Shown here piece by piece: positions 1 to 9,391 of a stretch of DNA of 64,000 nt. Position 1 is the stretch's first letter. The number at the start of each line of letters is the position of its first letter. Source of the DNA: Zantedeschia hybrid cultivar (lineage: Eukaryota; Streptophyta; Magnoliopsida; Alismatales; Araceae); the NCBI GenBank assembly GCA_030544215.1, contig JARZZO010000003.1, positions 29,888,379-29,952,378 of the forward strand, read 5' to 3'. The notes below the pieces were generated by a model that was given only the letters and a program-made list of their open reading frames with translations, had not been told where the DNA came from and searched no databases. Made by a program: the position numbers and the translations under genes.

Positions 1-877
1 ATGTTGATTCTCTATAAGACAAGTTAAGATCGATCATGAGAATACCTGAAGCTTCACCAAGCTTCTCCTTTGCTTTTTCTGCAAGATAAATCTTGCAGTT
101 TCTCTTCCAATGACCTTCTTTATGGCAGTGGAAACACTGACCTTTATCATTGACTTTAGCTTTGTCCTTTTGTGCCGCCGGTTTGCTTTTCACTAGTTTC
201 TTAGGCTTACCTTTCTTAAAGGTCTGTCCAGCTTTCCTTTTCTTGTTGGTCTTACCAACAAGCATTACACTTGGCTTGTCTTTCTGGATAGTGCCCTTAG
301 CTGTCTTCAACATGTTGAGCAGCTCAGCTAGTGAAACTTCAATTTTGTTCATATTGAAGTTGATAATGAATTGTGAAAATGAATCTGGAAGGGACTGTAG
401 GATTAAGTCAATGCTCAGGTCATTGTTCATAACAAAGCCCAGCACAGCAAGCCTCTCAATCCACTCTATCATCTTGAGCACATGAGTTTGCACAGATGTG
501 CCCTCGCTCATTCTGGTCCTGAACAATTTCTTAGATATCTCATATCTTTCTGTTCTGGATTGTTCACCAAACAACTCTTGTAAGTGATTCAGAATGGTCT
601 TTGGTTCCATGTTATCATGCTGTCCCTGCAGTTCATTATTCATTGAACCGAGCATATAACACTAGATCTTGACATAGTCATCCTTCCAATTTTCATACAT
701 CATTAATTCATCTTCGTTAGCATTATCACCGGGTTGCACTGGATCTGGTTGATCCATGACATAGGCTAGCTTTTCGCACCTGAGGACAATCTTCAGGTTG
801 CGTAACCAGTCAATGTAATTTGGTCCCGTGAGTTTATTTGCATCAAGTATGCAACGGAGGGGGTTAGGTGACGACAT
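1..877 (-). pseudogene. copia-A gag, 5' part of a Ty1/copia polyprotein (runs off the left edge)
   Basis: Reading leftwards from ATG at 877, the protein opens with a copia-type Gag N-terminus (LTGPNYIDWLRNLKIVL), the capsid-like domain that packages retrotransposon RNA. A TAG at 662-664 interrupts the frame just before a segment resembling the usual YMLGSMNNELQ block. The same frame then stays open to position 1 through the rest of the Gag domain, a lysine-rich linker and a CCHC zinc knuckle at 95-136 (CFHCHKEGHWKRNC). Protease, integrase, RT and RNase H should lie beyond the window. The upstream primer site and LTR at 3304-4898 belong to the same element. One nonsense codon in an otherwise open frame suggests a fairly young but disabled copy. 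Family assignment is firm; lineage within copia is not. Confidence 0.85.
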
Positions 878-1053
878 AACGACCTACATGGAAATATATA
901 AAATGAGCAGATAGTTGTAAAAATCAGATTTAGGACTTTTAATCTAGATTTATGCTCCCACTATTTTTCGGCGATCTGTATGACCCTCTAAGATACAGAA
1001 CGGGAGATTCCGGTGATCTCCTAGTGGGGATCAGAATCCTTCGGGCAACATGC

Positions 1054-1366
1054 ATGTGACCTTGTGGTAGCACAACAAATCACATCAAGTCCCTTAGGCA
1101 GTCAACTCTTGACAGTTGCAACGTTTGCAATATCCGATCGATTTAACCCATGAATCAGAATGACCTTGTGGTAGCACAACAAATCAATTTGATTCAGTTA
1201 AGTTTATCCATCATTACTTAGATGACATGAATTCATAGTGCAATCCTTGTGGTAGTACAACAAAACTACACTATTTGTCCATTCATCTTAATGACATCGC
1301 ATGTCGTAGACCTAGTTTAATTTCTAAATCAAACAGACCTTGTGGTAGCACAACAAATCCGTTTGA
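1054..1366 (-). repeat. four-hairpin array with constant core and variable stems
   Basis: Four copies (1054-1085, 1151-1196, 1235-1274, 1329-1366) share the core CCTTGTGGTAGCACAACAAA on the plus strand; copy 3 differs at two bases. The core holds a 5 bp stem, TTGTG/CACAA, closed by a 4-base loop. Each copy is flanked by a different outer pair: ATGTGA/TCACAT, TGAATCA/TGATTCA, ATAGTG/CACTAT and TCAAAC/GTTTGA. In element-sense (minus) RNA the outer stems of copies 3 and 4 extend to 10 and 9 bp if G-U pairs are allowed. Spacing is about 80-105 bp. Function is unknown; packaging, dimerisation or translation control of the retrotransposon RNA are possibilities. Confidence 0.75.
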
Positions 1367-2538
1367 GATAAGAATTATCCTAAGATCTATAATGATGGTG
1401 GGTTACGTGGATTATTATGAATATCTCACGTTTACAACTTAAGTTTTAAAAGAGGGTTTTTGATTTTTGATTTGTAAAAAATCGTGCTATCAATAGTATT
1501 TCAATTTGAAGTATCAATATACTTAATAGAAATATATATATATATATATATGATAGCATGGTCCGCAAACATCACATATATGCAGAAAAATTAAATGGGG
1601 ATGATCATGGACTGTAAAGCTACTATGGAATCATCGGAGCCAAACGATGATCCATAATAGGATCCTAATGTGAAAACAGCAACACTGGTTCCATTTGATG
1701 CGAGTCCTTCCTCCAGAGGTGTCTTCAGAAGATCCCGTCCTCTTAGCTTAATCCAATACATTTAAATACAAAATTCAGGACTCGCAGGTCCACAAATGTA
1801 CATTTAAACATTTAGAAACCTTGATCTTATCAAGGGGAGTACAATCTTAAAGGAAGGTAGAAAGTACACTTGGATTAAGAGAGAGGAGGACACGCAGGTC
1901 CTATTTAAAATACCAAATGTAATAAGCATCGCATCCATTCACATCATTCATCACATGAAAATTCTAAGTCCATGATCATCCCACCATAAAACACATCATA
2001 TGCATCACAATCATCACATAATTGTTGTTTGGTATTAAATTTTATAAATATAAAATTATAATACCAATTAGTTTTCGAAATAACATTTATTTCAGCATAA
2101 TCAATAATATTCAAAACATTATTGACAAATAAACTAACTAAACCATTCAGTTAATCTAAATACAAATTCAAACAATTTGAACATTAAGAGTAATCAAGTT
2201 ATGCATGAAATCAATTTAAAACAATTTTAAACTAATCAAATTAACAGGAAAATTAATTATCTAAAACAATTTTAAATAATTAACTAACACCCATTAATTA
2301 TTAAGCCCTTTAATAGACTAACAATTATTAAACACTTTAATAAACTGTTAATAATCATAAAAATTAATTAATAACACTTATTAATTATTCTTATAATTAT
2401 TCTGTTTTAAAACAATTTTAAAAACAGGCTAAAACGGGCTAAAATTGGGTTTAAAGGGGGTAAACAGATATTAAAAACAATTTTTAACAAAATATAAAAT
2501 GGGCCCAGCCCATTAAGGCCCAAAGGGCCCGGGCCCGG

Positions 2539-2662
2539 ACCCTGGTCCGACCAGGGTCGAGCCCTGGCTCGGCCAGGGTCGAACCCTGGCTCGGCCAGGG
2601 ACTCTGGCTCGGCCAGGGTCGAGCCCTGGCTCAGCCAGGGTCGAACCCTGGTCGAGCCAGGG
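2539..2662. repeat. palindromic GC-rich minisatellite
   Basis: About six tandem copies of a unit near 21 bp, each holding CCAGGG, a 5-base centre (TCGAA or TCGAG) and CCCTGG. Every unit is an inverted repeat that can form a hairpin. It lies in the copia-A leader and encodes low-complexity frames on both strands. Confidence 0.8.
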
Positions 2663-3303
2663 CGCCGCCCGGCCCCGCCCGGTCCGACCGGATCGGGACC
2701 GGGCGGTTCGGCCCGTTCCACCACGCTCGACCGGCCCCCTTTCTTCTTCCTCAACCTGCAACCCTAACCGGCGGGAAGAAGGGGAAGGCAGCGCCGCCGC
2801 CGGCGAGCCCCGGCGCCGCCGGCCCCGGCCGGCATTGCCCCCGGCGCCGGCGACGTGCCCGGCGCCGGCAGGGCCGCCGGTGTCCTCCGATGAGGTGAGG
2901 ATCAAGCCCAAAATTCCCCTAAAAATCTGATTTTACAGGGTTTTAAATCCGATTTTGGGCTCGATTTTCAAGACCTCCAAGGGCACTCCGTCCACGATCT
3001 GCATGCCCAATGCGGAGTGGTGACTATCACCAAGAGATCTAGAGATTCGGCCGGCCATCCCAACGCTTGGGATGCACGTACGAAGCCGCCAAAGTACCCG
3101 AGTTCATCATCTCATGTAGAACTACGAAAACCCCAAATAAAAATCCGAAAAATACAGAAAAATAATCAAATTGATCGTGATCATCATATGAACACTAATC
3201 TGTCATTTTTAATCGGATTATACTCAAGAACACGTACAATACGGGTTCTTCACGCATAACGAGAAAACACACAAAACGGAGCCGTTTTACAACCGAACCA
3301 GCA

Positions 3304-3321
3304 AACCTGGCTCTGATACCA
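3304..3321 (-). other. copia-A primer binding site (initiator Met tRNA)
   Basis: On the minus strand TGGTATCAGAGCCAGG follows the LTR end (TTACA) after one base. It matches the complement of the 3' end of plant initiator methionine tRNA, the usual minus-strand DNA primer of copia elements. It fixes the element's orientation and the inner LTR boundary. Confidence 0.85.
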
Positions 3322-3322
3322 C

Positions 3323-4898
3323 TGTAAGGAATCGCCAAGAACGCAGCGGAAATAAAAATGATTCCATTGTATCGGTTGCTGGGGTTGTAAAACGGACATT
3401 AAAACTAACGGGAAGAACAGTTCTTCACATTTGCGGGGTTTCGAATCTCCCGTGGATGATGCCGACTCGGTAATCGCGCACGCGCACGATCTCTAGAGGT
3501 ATCCACACGAGTTCCCGCAGCAGATGCAATTTCCTCCTCGACTTGAGTGCTCCGACCAGATCTCAGATCCACCATGCGCGGAGAGAGACAGATCCACTCC
3601 GAGAAGGAGAGAGAGAGAGGAGAGAGAGAATCTAGGGAGTAAAATTCGTCCAACTAACTTTTTACCACTCCCCCTTGGCCCTCCTTATACAGAAATAAAG
3701 ATAAGCACAACAGTTAATCCTCATGATTATCCAAGAGTTTGGCCTTGGATAATTCTCCATTAAATCTTCATGTTTATCCTGCAGCTTTTCACAAAAACCC
3801 AGATAAGCATGAAATTTAACATCTCTCACCGTCTGACGAGAATTCTTATGTGTGTGACCCTCTAGGCCCATATATCAGTCTGGTTGCAGGCCCATTAAAC
3901 TTAGAACTGTTTCTTGAGTTTAATATTTATTAATTAACATTTAAACATCACATGTTAAATGATTAATTTAATAAACAAGTGAATTATCATCTGATGATCA
4001 AATCACTTGGCCTTCTGATCATGAACAGCACCAAACACTACCTCATGATCCCAGAAGATATAAGGGATACTGTTCCCTTCAGTTGAACCTTTCCGTCTGC
4101 CGATACCGCACAGATATAATCCTTCACTCATGCAATGTCCCGATAACGCAAGGGTATGGTTTTATAGTCAAACCCTCTATCGCATTATCCAGATGGATTC
4201 CAGTACACAGTTAATATCTAGAAAGACATCTCTTTCATTTGACCCTGGCCAGGGATTTCTGTGTACACATCCATGGGACATTCTCTCTCCAGTCTTATAC
4301 CAAGAGTGAGTGATCCCTTGTTGTTCACTCAATTACCTTCGCAAGCTTTCCACTGTATCTGAAAGACCGATTATGGTGGACTTAATGGTTAAAGTCCACG
4401 AGTCAGAGAATCAAGATACAATGGTCAACAAACAAGGTATTATTGGTGACTCAGGTCAAAGGACCAACTGTGCTACTGCAACGATAGAATTCTCTGGTTG
4501 ACTAATAGGTATAATTACCATCCAGGAATTCTTATTTGGGTCTGTTCAGTGAACTCATTCTCTAATGAGCACCCACTTGTTTGTCTTAGTGTCACCACAC
4601 GAGTGAATGTGAGATCATTCACCCTCATCATATGAGCAGACATAACTTGTGTCGATCTTATCGGATATTTAATGTCCATCTCAAATATCCTATGATCGAG
4701 AATTGTTTAAGACAATTGCCTTAGGATATTGATCTCACTATCACGATCTCATCATGATTCAATATCCCATACATTTGTCTATGGACCTTCATTACGATAG
4801 CCGTTTGCGAGAACTATTAAATGAAGAAATAATTGTCTTTATTAATAATTTGAACTAGAATGTACAATGATTGGCTTTGAGGCCACCCAATTCTAACA
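3323..4898 (-). repeat. copia-A 5' LTR
   Basis: The 1,576 bp LTR reads TGTTAGAATT... to ...CCTTACA on the minus strand. The inner edge is set by the primer site. The outer edge is set by comparison with the uninterrupted inverted-repeat arm at 11883-11890: arm identity stops exactly at 4899. Bases 4899-4903 (GTGGG on the minus strand) would be one copy of the 5 bp target duplication. The other copy and the 3' LTR lie left of the window. Confidence 0.85.
3683..3689 (-). promoter_or_regulatory. candidate TATA box of the copia-A LTR
   Basis: TATAAGG on the minus strand inside the LTR. It is followed by a C/T-rich tract (minus sense) corresponding to the GAGA-rich plus-strand run at about 3600-3640, as expected for a transcript start region. 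The related LTR piece at the right edge has TATAAAA in the equivalent place. Confidence 0.45.
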
Positions 4899-7394
4899 CC
4901 CACATGGTGCAACATCCATCAGATCTTCTCCTCATTATTCAGGTTCATAAATATTCCGCGATTCCCCGCATCTTTGAAGAGCTCCAAGGACCTCACGAAC
5001 AAGTCTGGATGTAGGTCAGGAACCTCTCGCAATGCATCTATGCAATCCTTCATAGAAGGAATACGATCTGGTTCCTGGGGTGTGGGTTGTGTCTGGATCG
5101 GGGTTGCAGGGGCAGACATCGTAGAATCCCGTTCCGCACGTATATCTATTAGAAGGTCAGTCCGCTTTCGAACAACATCAATAAAATTCGTGATCACAGT
5201 GGGATCATGAATTGCCTTTCCCTTCAATTTTGAGGAGGCACGTTTCTTGCGCGGAGAGTTAACCTCACTGTATGAGGCCATAGTTCTAGATTGGGGTGTG
5301 GGAGGGGAAGCCATGTAACCGGCGGAGACACCCATGACCAACTCATCATCTTCTTTGTCTCCCTGAAGTGCGGCAAGAAATTCATTGACAGGTGTGCGTT
5401 GTGACTGACTAGACATACTGTAGTCAATGTTAGCTTCATTGGGACTGTAAGCAGGCACACTGCGTCTACGGCAGGTTCCCTCAGCATCTGGACCAAATGC
5501 TGTGCTGTTGCTGGCTAGATAATCCATCTTAGTCCTAAAGGGGAAGGGTTTGCCTCTGAGGGAGCTGTACTGTGGACGTGACTGAAAAGGAAGAAAAATA
5601 TAGTCCATGAGTCTATGGATCATACGATTGACTGTGCATGAAACTGAAGTTCATCACAGGAGAAGCTTACCGACAGGATGTCGTCCCAAGAGTGCTGAAG
5701 TCCAGGGATAGGAATCTTGTTTATATCATCCCATCCCCAGCCAGTCCTTTGGTCAAGCAGTGTACGCAGAAAATTGTAATTGCGCTTAAGGGTTTTGTAT
5801 CGACCCTTCAACGTGAAATGTTTGCAATCCAAGTGCGTCGCGCTATTAAATGTGGAAAGGATTTCACCCCAGACCCCTGGCTTAAATGTTCCTTCGATGT
5901 AGTTATGCTTATCAAACTGCTCGGTAAGGAGACCTATGAGGACGCGATCTTGGGCCTCAGTGAAGTTGGGAGCTCGGGTGCCCCGACTCATCCTCTCCTC
6001 TCCGGAAGACAGACGTTTCGTTCCGCCACCTTTAACATTAGGGCGAACAACATTCCAAAAAAACTGAACCGCAATGATGTATTTAAAATGAAAGTAACAC
6101 AAGTAATAAGTTCACTGTGTTATAAGAAGTGAGAAATGAGGGGCATAGGAGAACACACCACTGTTAGACATCGTCCGTGCCCGCTTTCTTGCACTCCTAT
6201 GACCGGTCTCAATTTATTCATGCATGAGGCAGGGGCAGCATTAGTGTAAGCCTTACATAAAAATGTAATGCGAAGAAGATAAAAATATTGCAATATGGTA
6301 GAAGGAGATAGAAATGTAAAATTGTGGACAAAAAAGAAGACTTTAAAATAGACAAATCAGCTAGTTAACAATCAGAAATAACGAAGCTCAAACAGAAAGG
6401 CACATGAAGAGTTATGGCCGAAATCTGAAAATGGTATGAGCATGAATATTTTATAGCAAGGAAGCGCAAAATATTTTATATCACATCACCGACTATTTTT
6501 GAATTCCAACTCACAATTTTAAGTGGCCATCACGGGAATAAAAGTTCAATTCATAGTGACTCAAATCATGTTAAGGGTGCGTTTGTTAACAATATGGATG
6601 ACAGATTGTTAGGATAACCTGAGAATAAAACTTTTTAGAATTGGAAAAATGATATGAAAATTATTTCACTTAAACAAAAGATGATATGGAACAAAATTAA
6701 TTAACAATTTGACATCAACAATAGTTTCAGATCAAAATACATAAACAAATTTAGCACAAAAACCAGAATAAGAATGAGCTTGAAATTTAGCGATGAAATT
6801 TAGCGATGAAACAAATAGAAGACCTTATGAAATTTAGCGATGAAATAGAGCATAATAGCAACATCAGTCATGTTGGTTTATTTGAAAATTCTAACAATAG
6901 TCTTCTTGTTCACTGTTAGCCGTCACTGACATACCTGAATTGCTCAGTTTTTGACAAAATTAGAAGCAACAGACATGGCAGGTGAAATTGGGGTGATCTT
7001 CAATGTACCACAACCTTTCACAGTAAGGAGCAAGAGACTTTGTCAAGTTGTTAGAATAAGTCATCAACATCTCGCCCAAATTGTTCAGTTACATATCTCA
7101 AAAGGGCAAAAGATCATGTCCAATATTTTTCAGGTTTGGATCTAAACCAAAGAACACCACCTCCATACACATTATATATGTTTGTTTCTGAAGAAAGCAC
7201 ATACCATTGACATAGCCAATAATTGTTAAACTGACTAAAAGCACATGAACTAAATCCGAGATAGATGATAAGCCAGACTCGCAAAAGTTACAGTGTTCTG
7301 AATAAACAAATAGCACAGCCAGTTTTTACTTTTGAGGGAAAATCCAAAATGTCCCTCTCTTCAAATGCTCAAAGAAATTCTGTTCATACGTGCA
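4899..7394 (-). repeat. left arm of a 2,496 bp inverted repeat (Harbinger ORF1 region)
   Basis: Position x in this arm pairs with 16786 minus x in the right arm (9392-11887) over the whole length, without net insertion or deletion. I count about twenty substitutions by eye, so the arms are roughly 99% identical. The inner edges both carry TGCA (7391-7394 and 9392-9395). The outer edge coincides with the copia-A LTR, so the repeat is probably longer and merely interrupted here. Besides ORF1, the arm has 1.4 kb of AT-rich upstream sequence (5992-7394) with short direct repeats of AAATTTAGCGATGA near 6783-6845, and no other gene I can support. Confidence 0.9.
4919..5991 (-). CDS. Harbinger ORF1, Myb/SANT-like DNA-binding protein (left copy)
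   Basis: Two exons on the minus strand: 5991-5671 and 5581-4919, with an 89 bp GT-AG intron (5582-5670) in phase 0, giving 327 residues. Residues about 6-107 form a Myb/SANT-like (trihelix-type) domain with regularly spaced Trp/Phe (GVWGEIL, HFTLKGRYKTLKRNY, GWGWDD, HSWDDIL), typical of ORF1 in plant PIF/Harbinger elements. ORF1 acts with the transposase in element-end recognition and nuclear transport. The second exon is acidic and Ser/Thr-rich, with a basic patch SPRKKRASSKLKGK that could be a nuclear localisation signal. No stop or frameshift is seen. It differs from the right copy at a few residues (Tyr/Cys, Lys/Glu, Glu/Lys, Ala/Thr). The ATG opening MSRGTRAPNF was chosen because the domain begins directly after it; an upstream coding exon cannot be excluded. 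Confidence 0.8.
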
Positions 7395-9391
7395 GTTTAT
7401 TCCACTTTGGTGGAGGGGATTCCTTAACCCAGGATGGAATAGGTTACACCCCGGTTTAGGTGGAATAACGCCTTACACCCGGCATTGTCCGAAACCCGGC
7501 GCTGTTCGTCCTCCCCACAAGTCCCACCAGGTTACGGGCGTCACCGCCTGTCCGCCATCACGAAGCTTTGCTTCTTCCTCCCCAGTCGTCCTCCCCAGTC
7601 GTCCTCCCCAAGTCCCACCAGGTCACGGGCGTCACCGCCTGTCCGCCATCACGAAGCTTGCTTCATCCTTCCCAATACCTCGCTTCTTCCTTCTTCTCTT
7701 CCCCTCCGTCCGATCCTGTCCTGCTGCAGGGGAAGGACATCACGAAGCGCGGCTAGGGCATGAAGCCAGGCTGTGAGCTCTTCCCAACGCCTGGATCTGG
7801 GCAGGCAGGGTCCAGATTCGTGTCCTTTTGTTGTGTCTGGGCACATCACCATTACTTCCATCCATCTGGTTCGCCTTGTTAAAGAGACGGTTTCCCCTCC
7901 CCTTCCAAAACGATGATACCAGACAGAGGGGTTCTTCGAAGAATAGGCGCTGCTCGTCCCCGCTGCGGTTCCTCCTCCAGGCACCACCTTCCTGCCGATC
8001 GTTCGCCGGTGACGGTCTCCTCTTCATCCTCCAACGCGGAGCCCATCCGTGAACGGAACTTCCGGTTAGCATATTCTCTTCCGTTCATCCCAGGTTTGGT
8101 TTTTGTGTATACCATTCTCTTTGTAGCCGGAGATGATTTGTGCAAAATATTCATGTTCCTTGATCGTCAGTCTTGTGATATTTCGAAGCTTGCTTATTCA
8201 ACCGCTAATTGTCAAACATTCTCTGATCCCACTATACATTACCCTGATCCCACTATCCCACTATAAGCATGCCTCTTCAGTTGAATTATAATCTCCATCA
8301 TTGATGTTGATTCAAGGCGGTAGTCATGGCAATGTTATAAGTTGACCTGCACGATGCTGTCACAGCTTCTGGTTTCATTTCAAGCCTAGAACTTGGCCGT
8401 CCTGCTATGAAAGCTGGTTCTGTTTAGGAGGGGAAAATCTGATAAATTTGGTTTTTGTTCATGGATAATGAGCTTGAAATTTAGCGATGAACCAAATAGG
8501 CTTAAGGACCTTTTGCCTCATGAAGTGTAATCTCCACGGCACAGGCAGCTTTAGATGTCTGTGATTGTGTTTTGACCACGAGTTTCATGGAATCATTTGT
8601 TTGTTTTCTGAAAGGTACAATCTAGAAGATAAATTGAAATCTCCACCCAGCTGATGCACTTGGATGTGCAAATATTGATTTTAAATATAGAGTACATCGG
8701 AAGATGAGGTGTTGTAGCTTCAATCCTGGCATGCTGAGCATGCTCCATCTAAAAAAGTACAGGGCATGTGGTGGCGTAGGTCTTGGTCAGGATGAAAGCA
8801 TAAACAAAAATTCTTTGTTACTTGAATCCTAGTTACCTTTTGTTTAGTCTTTCTCCTTTCGGTGCTTAGCTTCACATGGTGATTTGAAGTAAGAAGCATA
8901 TTTAATCACAATTCAACTTTTTATGGTCAAGTTCTAAGATGCTGTGAAATTTTTTCCTAAACCAGAAGAGCCAGAGTAGAGGCAAATCAATTTGCTACAG
9001 AGTTGTCATGGTATGACTTGATGATTTGGATTAGAAAACTAGTATCTCTTCACAAAGGTACCATTCCCTACTTTAAATCGAGATATAAATAACAGCATCA
9101 GAAGTATATGAGTTGGTAAAATGACTAGCCTCTTGATAAATACAGCGAACATGCATTTGTTGTCGTATACTTTTCTTAATTGCTGTGGAGTTTTGTTTAA
9201 TTGTATTTTCATAAAACATAAGACTGTACACTACATGCAACATCCTTATCCACAGGAAAATTATATTGAAGATAGCTTATCAGACTAGCTTTGGTTTACA
9301 CTGAAAAAGGAACTCCACAAACATATAGACTCTTGGTTTGTTACAAGTGAACATTTAAACTTTTTCTTGATGATGAAGTCATTGTGTTCAT
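7395..9391. other. spacer of the inverted repeat; possible 5' region of the Harbinger element
   Basis: This 1,997 bp stretch is not part of the arms. 7480-8100 is GC-rich, with a 91 bp tandem duplication (7521-7611 against 7612-7702, containing CACCGCCTGTCCGCCATCAC). The open frames there are Pro/Ser/Arg-rich and unlike known proteins. A candidate splice donor (GTTAGC) near 8065 would suit a non-coding first exon of ORF1. 7414-7431 (GGGGATTCCTTAACCCAG) resembles the sequence just inside the right terminus in inverted orientation, hinting that a Harbinger left end begins near here. 8466-8500 holds a degenerate AAATTTAGCGATGA motif also seen in the arms. Confidence 0.45.

Larger units (their letters stand above)
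878..3303 (-). other. copia-A 5' leader, 2.4 kb, no credible gene
   Basis: This lies between the primer binding site and the gag start, so it should be the untranslated leader of the genomic transcript. It is AT-rich at 1400-2500 and GC-rich at 2510-2900. It contains four related hairpins (1054-1366), simple hairpins at 975-999 and 1003-1021, a TA microsatellite near 1530-1552, a long-range 15 bp inverted repeat (1598-1612 with 1968-1982), and a palindromic minisatellite (2539-2662). The GC-rich part has minus-strand open frames (2407-2911) coding only Pro/Arg/Gly-rich low-complexity sequence, which I do not call as genes. Confidence 0.7.

Noticed and set aside
2407..2911. Minus-strand Pro/Arg/Gly-rich open frames of 115-132 codons
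   Set aside because: They arise from the GC-rich palindromic minisatellite in the copia-A leader; no domain and no codon-like pattern.
6574..6640. TTAAGGGTGCGTTTGTTAAC resembling a Harbinger or MITE terminus inside the left arm
   Set aside because: No matching inverted end at a plausible distance; the right terminus at 15774 has a different sequence.
7485..8266. Overlapping GC-rich frames in the spacer of the inverted repeat
   Set aside because: Open on both strands because of high GC and a 91 bp tandem duplication; no recognisable protein. More likely a non-coding exon.
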